From Kordiimonas marina (GTDB lineage Bacteria; Pseudomonadota; Alphaproteobacteria; Sphingomonadales; Kordiimonadaceae), in assembly GCF_023006325.1 (NCBI RefSeq), contig NZ_JAINDF010000007.1, forward strand, positions 62,001-126,000: a stretch of 64,000 nt of DNA, given 5' to 3'. Of this stretch, positions 44,085-52,472 are shown piece by piece. A program made the position numbers and the translations under genes. The notes beneath the pieces were generated by a model that saw nothing but the letters and a program-made list of their open reading frames with translations, had not been told where the DNA came from and made no database searches. How positions within the stretch are numbered: position 1 is the stretch's first letter; each line of letters opens with the position of its first letter.

Positions 44085-44300
44085 AGCATCTTCCCCAGAC
44101 CTTGTTTGATAGCCAATGCAAATATACAGCAAAATCAGTGCAAAAATATTGCAAATTTTCATACACGCGACAGGCAGCGCGTGAGGGGAGGTCAAAAAGT
44201 CGCGCTTTCGCCCTGAAAGACGGACTTGCAAAGCCGATTTTTTGGGTTTAAAGCCATTTTTGCCTGACAGCATATGGCTGTCCTCAGGCACCGGCGGAAC

Positions 44301-44376
<76 letters not shown>

Positions 44377-44656
44377 CCGCCCTCTTTCCTTTATTACACC
44401 TTCGCTATTCGGCTCATCGTCCGTGCCCATGGCTTTCGACCATGGACACCCAGCAGTGTCCATTGCTTCGATATAGGCAATATTTACCTATTTCACCTAT
44501 CGGCAGTTTCGGCAAATTTTGCCTATGCGGCAATATATGCCGCTTCTGGCCCGCATCAGGCGGTTCAGCCCTGTTACCTAAAAATTTAATAAAATATGAA
44601 GAGTCCCAACGAGTCGCTGAGCCGATTCTTCAAAATACCAGCTATTCCGCGGCTTT

Positions 44657-44672
44657 TGGCACACTGCCTGCA
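44657..44672 (+). promoter_or_regulatory. Sigma-54-type promoter of the flagellin gene
   Basis: TGGCACACTGCCTGCA has GG and GC with ten bases between, the sigma-54 (-24/-12) pattern TGGCAC-N5-TTGCA with one mismatch, about 85 bases ahead of the flagellin ATG. The 380-base gap 44377-44756 carries no gene; its first half is AT-rich with short repeats such as CCTAT and GGCAA that could bind an activator like FlbD. Confidence 0.6.
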
Positions 44673-44756
44673 TATCCCTCTGGTGGACGAAAAGCGTCAG
44701 TACAGAATGTCCTGCCCTTTCGCCCCGATACTTAACCCCTTTGAGGCATTAGAAGA

Positions 44757-45893
44757 ATGTTCTCGGTTAACACCAACGCTGGCGCCCTGAGCGCGCTGCA
44801 GAACCTGTCGGGCACCAATAAAGTGCTCAACACCACGCAGACCCGGATCAACACCGGTCTGAAAGTGTCCTCTGCGCGCGACAATGCGGCCGCTTATTCC
44901 ATCGCCCAGAAGATGCGCGGCGACATCGCAGGCCTTAATGCCGCGAAGTCATCACTTGACCGCGCCACATCCGAGACAGATGTCGCGCTCGCTGGCGCCC
45001 AAGCTGTTTCCGACCTTCTCATCGCCATGAAAGAAAAGGCTGTTGCGGCGAAGGATGCTGGCCTCGATGTCAACAGCCGCACCGCGCTCAATGATGACTT
45101 CCAGCAGCTCAAGGCACAGATTACTTCGATCGTCCAGAACGCCAGCTTCAACGGCAAGAACCTGCTGACCGGCGATAGCCTTAGCGCCATCACCACAGCG
45201 GACGGCAGCAGCGCCAACACCATCAGCACCACCGTCACTTCGCTGACGCTCAGCTCGCTCGCGCTCGATACCGCTAGTGTTTCAACAGTCGGCGGCACGT
45301 CATATACCGTTACACCCGCATATACGCCGAACACATCGGCGTACCCCTTCGACACCTGGCTTGCAGGCAATACCGGCGCAGATGCTGCATTCACTCAGGC
45401 GTTCCAGCGCGAAGGCTGGATTTCGGGCGGGCAAACAGCTTCTGGTCTCGTGGATGGCACCACCAAACCAAGTGACGTCAACCCGGCGCTCACCCAGTGG
45501 TTTGTTGACGATGCCACATGGACCTTTAAGAGCCCCTATATTTCAGTCGGCACCGTTTCCGGTGTCGGTGGATATGCCGTCGTCGGCGGAACCTTTGCCT
45601 CTGGCGGCAGCTCCGGCGCTGATGCTGCCGTCTCTGCTATCGACGCCGCCATCAGCACCGTGAACTCCGTGCTCTCGAAGCTGGGCTCGACCTCCAACCG
45701 GCTCGACACCCAAAAGGGATTCGCCGGCAAGCTTTCTGACGCGCTGACCACCGGCGTCGGCAACCTGGTGGATGCGGACATGGCCAAGGAAAGCGCCAAC
45801 CTGCAATCCTACCAGACCAAGCAACAACTCGGTCTTCAAGCCCTCAGTATCGCCAACCAAGCCCCGCAGAGTATCCTGTCGCTGTTCCGTTAG
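44757..45893 (+). CDS. Flagellin
   Basis: A 378-residue flagellin. The N-terminal D0/D1 part (residues 1-140) is classic ([11 protein letters not shown] near 4, Ser-Ala-Arg-Asp-Asn-Ala-Ala near 39) and so is the C-terminal part ([10 protein letters not shown] near 335, ending Ile-Leu-Ser-Leu-Phe-Arg). Residues about 160-290 are a variable, Ser/Thr/Gly/aromatic-rich central domain with no similarity I recognise. No other flagellar gene is near, so it is an isolated flagellin. The ATG follows AGAAGA; promoter given separately. Confidence 0.96.
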   Translation: MFSVNTNAGALSALQNLSGTNKVLNTTQTRINTGLKVSSARDNAAAYSIAQKMRGDIAGLNAAKSSLDRATSETDVALAGAQAVSDLLIAMKEKAVAAKDAGLDVNSRTALNDDFQQLKAQITSIVQNASFNGKNLLTGDSLSAITTADGSSANTISTTVTSLTLSSLALDTASVSTVGGTSYTVTPAYTPNTSAYPFDTWLAGNTGADAAFTQAFQREGWISGGQTASGLVDGTTKPSDVNPALTQWFVDDATWTFKSPYISVGTVSGVGGYAVVGGTFASGGSSGADAAVSAIDAAISTVNSVLSKLGSTSNRLDTQKGFAGKLSDALTTGVGNLVDADMAKESANLQSYQTKQQLGLQALSIANQAPQSILSLFR

Positions 45894-46014
45894 GGCCATG
45901 CGCCCCCGAAGGACAGGCCGTAGCCACCCGCTGCGGCCTTTGTCATTTGCATCCATCCCGCCCGGTGCTATGGATAGCCGCGAACGCAGGCCGTATCTGA
46001 GGAAAATGCACGCT

Positions 46015-47055
46015 ATGACCGAAAGCCCGATCAAGCTCACCGAATATAGCCACGGCGCCGGGTGCGGCTGCAAAATCTCGCCCAAGGTGCTGGACACCAT
46101 CCTGACCAGCGCGCTCTCGATCGCGCCGGACCCGCACCTCTTGGTCGGCAATGCGAGCCGGGATGACGCCGCCGCCTATGACATCGGGGGTGGTCAGGCG
46201 ATCCTCAGTACCACCGACTTTTTCATGCCGATCGCCGATGACCCGTTCGACTTCGGCCGTATCGCCGCCACCAACGCCATCAGCGACATTTACGCCATGG
46301 GCGGCAGGCCCCTGATGGCGATCGCCATCCTCGGCTGGCCGGTCAATACCCTGCCCGCCGATGTGGCAGCGCGGGTGATCGATGGCGGCCGCAGCGTCTG
46401 CCGCGATGCCGGTATCCCGCTCGCCGGGGGCCACAGCATCGACGCGCCGGAGCCGATCTTCGGCCTCGCCGTCACGGGCCAGGTGGAAACCAAGCACCTG
46501 AAACAGAACAACACGGCGGAAGCAGGCACGGCGCTTTACCTGACCAAACCGCTCGGCGTCGGCATCCTCACCACCGCGCAGAAGCAGAAGAAGCTTAGAC
46601 CTGAGCATGAAACGCTGGCGCGTGACACCATGTGCAAACTCAACAGCATCGGCGCCACCCTCGCGCCGCTCAGTTGCGTGACCGCGATGACCGACGTCAC
46701 CGGTTTCGGCCTGATGGGCCACCTGATCGAGATGTGCGAAGGCAGCGGCGTGCGCGCGGTGATCGACTATGACGCCGTCCCGACCCTTGGCCCGGTGAAG
46801 GACTATCTGGCCGCAGGCTGCGTGCCCGGCGGCACCGGCCGCAATTTCGAAAGCTATGGCGACAAGGCCGGACCGATGAGCGACGAACAGCGGCTGATCC
46901 TGTGTGACCCGCAAACCAGTGGCGGCCTGCTGATCGCCGCCCACAGCGACGGCCTGGGGGACATGCTGGCCGCGTTCGAGGCCGCCGGGATGACGCTGGA
47001 GCCGATCGGTGAGCTGATCCCGGCAGGTGACGGCCCCCTGGTGACGGTGCGCTGA
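46015..47055 (+). CDS. selD: Selenide, water dikinase
   Basis: Makes selenophosphate from selenide and ATP. The 346-residue protein has the catalytic Gly-Ala-Gly-Cys-Gly-Cys-Lys-Ile near residue 14 with Cys, not selenocysteine, at the active site, and [11 protein letters not shown] near 86. Start at ATG 46015, with GAGGAA ahead; an ATG three codons earlier is possible. The mnmH gene follows after four bases, so the selenophosphate here is meant mainly for tRNA 2-selenouridine. No selA or selB is in the window. Confidence 0.95.
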   Translation: MTESPIKLTEYSHGAGCGCKISPKVLDTILTSALSIAPDPHLLVGNASRDDAAAYDIGGGQAILSTTDFFMPIADDPFDFGRIAATNAISDIYAMGGRPLMAIAILGWPVNTLPADVAARVIDGGRSVCRDAGIPLAGGHSIDAPEPIFGLAVTGQVETKHLKQNNTAEAGTALYLTKPLGVGILTTAQKQKKLRPEHETLARDTMCKLNSIGATLAPLSCVTAMTDVTGFGLMGHLIEMCEGSGVRAVIDYDAVPTLGPVKDYLAAGCVPGGTGRNFESYGDKAGPMSDEQRLILCDPQTSGGLLIAAHSDGLGDMLAAFEAAGMTLEPIGELIPAGDGPLVTVR

Positions 47056-47059
47056 GCCC

Positions 47060-48160
47060 ATGGCTGAGAACCGCCCCAATACCGACGACTATAAGCGCCT
47101 GTTCCTCGAAGACGTGCCGATGATGGACATGCGCGCGCCGGTGGAATTCAGCCACGGCGCCTTCCCCACGGCCACCAGCCTGCCGCTGATGACCGACAAG
47201 GAACGCGAAACCGTCGGCATCACCTACAAGGAAAAAGGCCAGGACGCCGCGATCGAGATGGGGCACAGCCTGGTCCACGGCGACATCAAGGAAGCCCGCG
47301 TTGCCGCCTGGAAGGCCTTCGCCGAGGCGCACCCCGAGGGCTATCTCTACTGTTTCCGCGGCGGGCTCAGGTCGCAGATTTCCCAAGGCTGGCTCAAAGA
47401 AGCTGGGGTGCCTTACCCGCTCGTCAAGGGTGGCTACAAGGCCATGCGCCGCTTCCTGATCGAGACGACCGAGCGCATCGCGGCCAATGAGGAGTTCATC
47501 ATCGTCGGCGGCCGCACCGGCACCGGCAAAACCGTGGTCATCAATGCCATCGAAAAATCAGTCGACCTCGAAGGCCTCGCCAACCACCGGGGCTCCAGCT
47601 TCGGGCGCCGGATCGGCGACCAGCCGACGCCGATCAATTTCGAGAATGCGCTCGCGATCCAGCTTCTGAAGGTCAGCGAACGTCTGAAGGGACCGATCTT
47701 CCTCGAAGATGAAAGCAACCGTATCGGTGGGCTCGGCCTGCCGCTCCCCATCGCGGAGCGCATGAGCGAATGGCCGCTCGCCCTCATCGAAGAACCGATG
47801 GAAGCCCGCATCGACAATATCCACCGCGACTATGTCACCGGCCTTCTGGCCGAGCATGAAACCGCCTACGGCGACAAGGGCTTCGAAAGCTTCGACGAGT
47901 TCCTGACAAGCGCGCTTTACCGCGTACGCAAAAGGCTCGGCGGCGCGCGCTACGCGGACATCAACACGCTTCTGCGCACCGCGCTCGACATCCATCGGGA
48001 GAGTGGCAACACCGATGCCCACCGTGCCTGGATCGAGGCCCTGCTGACCCAATATTACGACCCGATGTATGATTACCAGCTGTCGCAAAAGACCCAGAGG
48101 ATTCTGTTCAAAGGCACCGGCGCCGAGCTGATCGCCTGGCAAAAAGCCACCTATGGCTGA
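47060..48160 (+). CDS. mnmH: tRNA 2-selenouridine synthase
   Basis: Also known as SelU/YbbB. It replaces sulfur by selenium at the wobble 2-thiouridine of some tRNAs, with selenophosphate from SelD. The N-terminal rhodanese domain (residues about 10-130) carries the active Cys in Tyr-Cys-Phe-Arg-Gly-Gly-Leu-Arg-Ser near 95; the P-loop domain begins with Gly-Gly-Arg-Thr-Gly-Thr-Gly-Lys-Thr near 150. Length 366 is standard. It is in an operon with selD, with four bases between. The product should need 2-thiouridine tRNA made by MnmA. Confidence 0.96.
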   Translation: MAENRPNTDDYKRLFLEDVPMMDMRAPVEFSHGAFPTATSLPLMTDKERETVGITYKEKGQDAAIEMGHSLVHGDIKEARVAAWKAFAEAHPEGYLYCFRGGLRSQISQGWLKEAGVPYPLVKGGYKAMRRFLIETTERIAANEEFIIVGGRTGTGKTVVINAIEKSVDLEGLANHRGSSFGRRIGDQPTPINFENALAIQLLKVSERLKGPIFLEDESNRIGGLGLPLPIAERMSEWPLALIEEPMEARIDNIHRDYVTGLLAEHETAYGDKGFESFDEFLTSALYRVRKRLGGARYADINTLLRTALDIHRESGNTDAHRAWIEALLTQYYDPMYDYQLSQKTQRILFKGTGAELIAWQKATYG

Positions 48161-48289
48161 CAACCGCCTGCCTGCCACGGACGATTATTTCCGTTTGAGA
48201 CAGGACACGCGTCTATGGCACTCTGCACCGAAGATGTAACGAAGCCCCGCCTGAAGGGGCCTGCGACACGGGATACAAGGAAACGCATC

Positions 48290-49048
48290 ATGAAACAGCT
48301 GGCGACCTGGCTTCTCATCCTTTTCATGGCCCCCGCGGCGATGGCGAGCGCGCCGACTCTGGAACAGATCCTCGATGCCAATGCCCACGCCAGCGGTGAC
48401 AAGAACGCCCTCGCCAACCGCCAGACGGTGGAAATGAAGCTGGTCATCAAGGAACCGACCTTTGTCGGCACAGCCCATTACCGGGCCACCCGGGACGGCC
48501 GGATGCGCATCGACATTTATTCCGGCGTCAAGCGGGTCTTCACGGAAGCTTTTGACGGGCATCACGGCTGGCAGCAACGCGGTGAGGATACCGAAGTCAC
48601 CGACATGAGCCCGGCGGGTGAAGCCGCTGTGCGCCGCGGCGTGATCGGCAACATGGTGCTTCTCAGGGACCGGCCCAAACTCGGCTACCGCTTAAGCCTG
48701 GCTGGCATGACCAGCATCGGTGGCACCCGCTATTATCTGGTCGACAGTATCGCCCCGGACGGATTTGCCGAACGCTTGTATATCAACACGGAAACCTTCC
48801 TCACCGAACGCAGCCGCGAAGCCAGTGCGCTGCACCCGGATGCCAACCCGGCCATTAAATATTATGAGAAGGTGCAAGAGGGCTATGCCCGTGTCCAGGG
48901 CATCATGGTGGCGGCCAGAAGCATCAAATTCGACCTGAAAACCGGCACCGCGGTGCAGACAGCAGACGTCAAGGAATGCCGCTTCAATGCGCCCTTCAAG
49001 AGGTCTGTCTTCATGCGCCCGCCGCCGGGCCATAACCCGGCGCCTTAA
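48290..49048 (+). CDS. Secreted LolA/MucB-like hypothetical protein
   Basis: A 252-residue exported protein: Met-Lys-Gln-Leu-Ala-Thr-Trp-Leu-Leu-Ile, a hydrophobic stretch and Ala-Met-Ala-Ser-Ala near residue 20 suggest a signal peptide. The start at 48290 follows AAGGAAA; an open frame from 48215 adds only antisense-looking codons. The mature part has Ala-Ser-Gly-Asp-Lys-Asn-Ala-Leu-Ala near 35, then many beta strands such as Met-Arg-Ile-Asp-Ile-Tyr and Ala-Phe-Asp-Gly-His-His-Gly-Trp near 92, in which it resembles the product at 4696. Role unknown, perhaps lipoprotein or lipid handling. Confidence 0.7.
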   Translation: MKQLATWLLILFMAPAAMASAPTLEQILDANAHASGDKNALANRQTVEMKLVIKEPTFVGTAHYRATRDGRMRIDIYSGVKRVFTEAFDGHHGWQQRGEDTEVTDMSPAGEAAVRRGVIGNMVLLRDRPKLGYRLSLAGMTSIGGTRYYLVDSIAPDGFAERLYINTETFLTERSREASALHPDANPAIKYYEKVQEGYARVQGIMVAARSIKFDLKTGTAVQTADVKECRFNAPFKRSVFMRPPPGHNPAP

Positions 49049-49062
49049 GGGCGCGCCGTTTC

Positions 49063-49284
49063 TCAGTAGTGCGGCGGCCGGTCCACCGGTACGCCGTCCT
49101 CGCCTTCTTCAAGCTCCGCCACCCGGTCCCCCAGAAGGCCGAGCGCTTTCTGAAGCCGGTCGATTTCCTTCCACTGGCGGCTGGCGATATCGCTGAGGCT
49201 TTCGATCGCTTCCTCCTGGAATGCAAAGCGCACTTCAAGGTCATCCAACCGTGCCGCCAGGTCTTGCTTGTCCGTCACTATCAT
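49063..49284 (-). CDS. slyX: SlyX family protein
   Basis: A 73-residue coiled-coil protein: heptad-like Leu-Asp-Asp-Leu-Glu-Val-Arg-Phe-Ala-Phe-Gln-Glu near 10 and Ile-Asp-Arg-Leu-Gln-Lys-Ala-Leu near 38, ending in the family tag Arg-Pro-Pro-His-Tyr. Function unknown. The start at 49284 (Met-Ile-Val-Thr-Asp) follows GAAAGGG; the open frame before it is not conserved-looking. Convergent with the secreted protein gene, 14 bases apart. Confidence 0.85.
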   Translation of the reverse strand: MIVTDKQDLAARLDDLEVRFAFQEEAIESLSDIASRQWKEIDRLQKALGLLGDRVAELEEGEDGVPVDRPPHY

Positions 49285-49466
49285 GCCCTTTCTGATCCCG
49301 GGGAACGGCGGGATTGCCGACACCTCCGCCCCCATGGCTTCCATGTAGGGGAAAAGGCGGCAGGATGAAAGCCCTTCCGCGCGGGCTGTCCGTCATTTCG
49401 GCTGGACAGGCAAGGGACACAGCCCTACCTGTTGAGGGATACGACCATGACCCGGACCCGATACCC

Positions 49467-50015
49467 ATGACCGACACCAGCTTCACCTCCCGCGTTGCCA
49501 CCCTGGATGACCTTGACCTCATCAAGGCCGTGATGGACAATGCGATCAAACAGTTGCAGGCCGATTTCCTCAGCCCCGAGCAGGTGGAAGCCTCGGCCGA
49601 ACTGATGGGCCTGGATACCCAGCTTATCGAGGACGGCACCTATTTCCTGATCCTTGCCGAAAATGGCGACCTGGCGGGCTGCGGTGGTTGGAGCCGGCGC
49701 GCCACGCTTTATGGCGGCAACCACACCAAGGGCCGCGACGCCCGGCTTTTGAACCCTGAGACCGACCCCGCCCGCGTGCGCGCCATGTACACGAACCCGG
49801 CCTATACCCGCCGCGGCGTCGGCCGGAAAATCATGGACCTGTGCGAAGGCGCCGCAGCAAGCGAAGGCTTCCAGTCTTATGAGCTGATGGCCACGCTCGC
49901 CGGGGTGCCGCTTTACCGCGTGTGCGGCTACGCCCCGGTCGAAGAGGTTGCGGTCGAAACCTCGAACGGCGTCAAGGTGCCGCTGGTGCGGATGCAGAAG
50001 CATAAGGCCCCGTGA
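49467..50015 (+). CDS. GNAT-family N-acetyltransferase
   Basis: A 182-residue GNAT enzyme. The acetyl-CoA motif A is seen as Tyr-Thr-Arg-Arg-Gly-Val-Gly-Arg-Lys-Ile near residue 113 (Arg-x-x-Gly-x-Gly/Ala), followed by Cys-Glu-Gly-Ala-Ala; Gly-Gly-Trp-Ser-Arg-Arg near 75 is a usual beta strand. Substrate unknown. Its stop codon overlaps the next GNAT gene in TGATG, so two different acetyltransferases are cotranslated. The start at 49467 is chosen by domain length; the ribosome site is weak. Divergent from slyX. Confidence 0.8.
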   Translation: MTDTSFTSRVATLDDLDLIKAVMDNAIKQLQADFLSPEQVEASAELMGLDTQLIEDGTYFLILAENGDLAGCGGWSRRATLYGGNHTKGRDARLLNPETDPARVRAMYTNPAYTRRGVGRKIMDLCEGAAASEGFQSYELMATLAGVPLYRVCGYAPVEEVAVETSNGVKVPLVRMQKHKAP

Positions 50016-50530
50016 TGCTGATCCGGCCCGCTACCCATGATGACCTGCCGGGTATTCTTGAGGTCTATAATGACGTCGTCACGTCTTCGACCGCTGTCTA
50101 TAGCCGGGACCCAAGCGACCTTGCCGAACGGACACGCTGGTTCGAGGCGCGTGTAGCCCTCGGCTACCCGGTTCTGGTCGCCGAGAGCGAGGGCAGGATT
50201 GCAGGCTTTTCAAGCTTTGGCGACTTCCGGCCTTGGTGGGGCTTCCGCCACACGGTAGAACACAGTGTCTATGTCGCGGACGGCTTCCAGGGCCAGGGCG
50301 TGGGACGGAGGCTTGTCGAAGCCCTGTTCGCCCCCGCTGAAGCCCTGGGCAAACATGTCATGATCGCCGGGATCGATGCATCCAACGTGGGATCGGTCCG
50401 GTTTCATGAAAAACTGGGGTTTGAAACCGTGGGACACCTCCGGGAAGTTGGTCACAAGTTCGGTCACTGGCTCGACCTTGTTTTCATGCAGCGCTTCGTC
50501 GATGCCCCCGGCGCGGAACGGGAAGACTGA
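50015..50530 (+). CDS. GNAT N-acetyltransferase, phosphinothricin-type
   Basis: A 171-residue enzyme similar to phosphinothricin/methionine sulfoximine acetyltransferases (Bar/Pat, YncA): Met-Leu-Ile-Arg-Pro-Ala at the start, Tyr-Asn-Asp-Val-Val-Thr-Ser-Ser-Thr-Ala near 19, Gly-Gln-Gly-Val-Gly-Arg-Arg-Leu near 96 and Asp-Ala-Ser-Asn-Val-Gly-Ser near 123, then Leu-Gly-Phe-Glu near 136. It probably acetylates a small amine or amino-acid analogue. Translation is coupled to the GNAT gene before it. The long leader region of the next gene begins right after. Confidence 0.83.
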   Translation: MLIRPATHDDLPGILEVYNDVVTSSTAVYSRDPSDLAERTRWFEARVALGYPVLVAESEGRIAGFSSFGDFRPWWGFRHTVEHSVYVADGFQGQGVGRRLVEALFAPAEALGKHVMIAGIDASNVGSVRFHEKLGFETVGHLREVGHKFGHWLDLVFMQRFVDAPGAERED

Positions 50531-50852
50531 AGGGGTCAACCCCCGCGTGCGAGTCAAGCGCGATCATCACCCTGATTTTTGACAAAAAACCGATTCATGA
50601 CCCTCCCTGAAACCCGCAGAAGCCCTGGGGTTACGGGCCAAAAATGGCCGAAATCCGCCGCAAAAATTTGATCACAAAAAAAAGGTTGCAATCGGGGTAA
50701 AATGCGCGCATTTGCGCCTTCAGACGTAAGAGCGCACGTGCCACGACAAACCGTCATAGGGTTCGGACCGTACGGGTAACGACGCAAATCGTCCTTTGTT
50801 GATTGGCTGACTTCGGGAAGGGGTCGGCAGGATTGATTGAGGGGTTTGCCGG

Positions 50853-50999
50853 ATGGTCCGCATGAGTAAAGTGCAGCGTGCGCTGCATCACATTTCATCC
50901 ACCCAGATTGACATGGCAGAAAAGCATTTTCTGCCGCCCGAGATATTTGACTATTTCTCGGCCGTGCTGGAGCTGAGCCATAGCCCCGCGCATTCCTGA
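50853..50999 (+). CDS. Leader ORF of 48 codons ahead of decarboxylase gene
   Basis: Starting at ATG 50853 (a second ATG is three codons on) with GAGGGG eight bases ahead, a frame of 48 codons ends with TGA at 50997-50999, 105 bases before the decarboxylase ATG. The product is Asp/Glu/His-rich with Phe-Asp-Tyr-Phe-Ser-Ala-Val-Leu-Glu-Leu near residues 33-42. It shows no signal peptide and no known domain. Position, good ribosome site and the hairpins right after its stop make it a candidate leader peptide, as known for some ornithine decarboxylase genes in other bacteria. Translation is unproven. Confidence 0.5.
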   Translation: MVRMSKVQRALHHISSTQIDMAEKHFLPPEIFDYFSAVLELSHSPAHS

Positions 51000-51015
51000 A
51001 ACAGGATGCGCTGAG

Positions 51016-51104
51016 GCCGGGGAACCCCCGGCACCAATCTGGGCCCTGCAAACCGTGAAAGCGCAGGGCATTGTCCTTATCCTCCATTTGCAAGGACCAC
51101 GACG
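51016..51104 (+). promoter_or_regulatory. Structured leader with sequestered ribosome site (speF-like)
   Basis: Between leader ORF and decarboxylase ATG three stems lie in a row: GCCGGGG / CCCCGGC (51016-51032), GCCCTGC / GCAGGGC (51043-51049 with 51063-51069) and GTCCTT / AAGGAC (51073-51078 with 51092-51097). The last holds the Shine-Dalgarno AAGGA, eight bases before ATG 51105. An RNA element called speF is known ahead of ornithine decarboxylase genes in alphaproteobacteria; this leader may be it, but I cannot align to that family. The 322 bases 50531-50852 hold no gene I can support; the promoter should lie there. Confidence 0.55.
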
Positions 51105-52334
51105 ATGAAGATTTTGGAGGCTTTTCAAGGCACTGATGTATCCCGCGCCGATGCGCTGGAAGGTCTGAAGTTTTATGGCAGCGCCGCCCGTGCGATCGAC
51201 GGCGAAGACAGCAACGATGCCGTCCATATGCTGTTCCCCGAGAAGCTCGAGGCGGCGGCACATGAGTTCCTGACCGGCTTCCGGGGCGCGAGCCTCTATG
51301 CCGTCAAGGCCAACCCGCATCCGGCCGTGCTCAAGCTTTTGTGGCGCGCGGGCGTGCGCCGGTTTGATGTGGCATCACTGCGCGAGGTGGAATTGGTGTC
51401 CGACCTGCTGCCGGGCGCCGAGCTTTATTTCATGCATCCGGTCAAAAGCCGCCAGGCGATCCGCTTCGCTTACGGCCGCGGTGTGCGCGCTTTCTCCTTC
51501 GACAGCATGGATGAGCTCAACAAGATCGAGGCCGAAACCGGTGGCGCGTCCGACATCAGCCTGTTCCTGCGCCTTCAGGTCGAAGGCGGCGGGGCGGCTT
51601 ATGCGCTCGGCGGAAAATTCGGCGCGACGCTGATGGAAGCGCCGCTTCTGCTCTCGCGCGCCCGTCGCATGGCGCAGAAAATCGGCGTCTGCTTCCATGT
51701 CGGCTCGCAGTGCATGCAGCCTGGGGCCTACCGCGAAGCGCTCGTGAAAGTATCCGCCATGCTGCAGGGTGCTGGCATCAGTCTCGATGTCATCGATGTC
51801 GGCGGTGGCTTCCCCGTACCCTACCCGGGCATGGAACCACCCGCGATGCAGGTCTATTTTGATGCCATTCATACGGCACTTGATGACTGCGGTTTCGCGG
51901 ACACCGAAACCCTGTGCGAACCTGGCCGCGCGCTTGTCGCCAAAGCCGGGGCCGTTGCCGTGCGCGTGGAAATGCGCCGGGGCGATGACCTCTATCTCAA
52001 TGACGGCACGTATGGCGCGCTCTTCGACGCCGGGGTGCCCGGCTGGCAGTTCCCGATGGCGGTCCATACCGCCGACGGGCGCAAGCTGGCGCTCGGCCAG
52101 ACCGGGTTCCGCTTCTTCGGCCCGACCTGCGACAGCTGCGACAAGATGGAAGGCCCCTTCTTCCTGCCCGACGATATCGAGGAAGGCGACTGGATCGTCA
52201 TCCAGCATCTGGGCGCGTATGGCTTCACCATGCAGACCCGGTTCAACGGCTTCTATTCCGAAGACTTGGTGGCGGTTGAGGACATCGCGGCCAGCAATGG
52301 AACAGTTATGTTTCCGGTCCCGATAGCAGTTTAA
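51105..52334 (+). CDS. Ornithine decarboxylase-type (type III fold) PLP enzyme
   Basis: A 409-residue decarboxylase of the alanine racemase-like fold (ornithine/diaminopimelate/arginine group). The PLP lysine is in Tyr-Ala-Val-Lys-Ala-Asn-Pro near residue 68, His-Val-Gly-Ser-Gln near 200, Gly-Gly-Gly-Phe-Pro near 232, Glu-Pro-Gly-Arg near 268 and the Gly-Pro-Thr-Cys-Asp-Ser-Cys-Asp motif near 343 with the substrate-contacting Cys. Missing long N- and C-domains rule out speA-type arginine decarboxylase. Ornithine to putrescine is most likely, supported by the long leader. It acts in polyamine synthesis in the cytosol. Confidence 0.9.
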   Translation: MKILEAFQGTDVSRADALEGLKFYGSAARAIDGEDSNDAVHMLFPEKLEAAAHEFLTGFRGASLYAVKANPHPAVLKLLWRAGVRRFDVASLREVELVSDLLPGAELYFMHPVKSRQAIRFAYGRGVRAFSFDSMDELNKIEAETGGASDISLFLRLQVEGGGAAYALGGKFGATLMEAPLLLSRARRMAQKIGVCFHVGSQCMQPGAYREALVKVSAMLQGAGISLDVIDVGGGFPVPYPGMEPPAMQVYFDAIHTALDDCGFADTETLCEPGRALVAKAGAVAVRVEMRRGDDLYLNDGTYGALFDAGVPGWQFPMAVHTADGRKLALGQTGFRFFGPTCDSCDKMEGPFFLPDDIEEGDWIVIQHLGAYGFTMQTRFNGFYSEDLVAVEDIAASNGTVMFPVPIAV

Positions 52335-52472
52335 CGCTTCCTTAGGGACAGAGAGGCAAAATCGGACACGGGCGGTGGAGACGATCTCTACCGCCCATTT
52401 TGCCGAACCAATTGCCAAACGCCCAGAATTCAGTAGTCTTGAAGCGATTGGCGGGGAAAAACAGGGGCTGTC

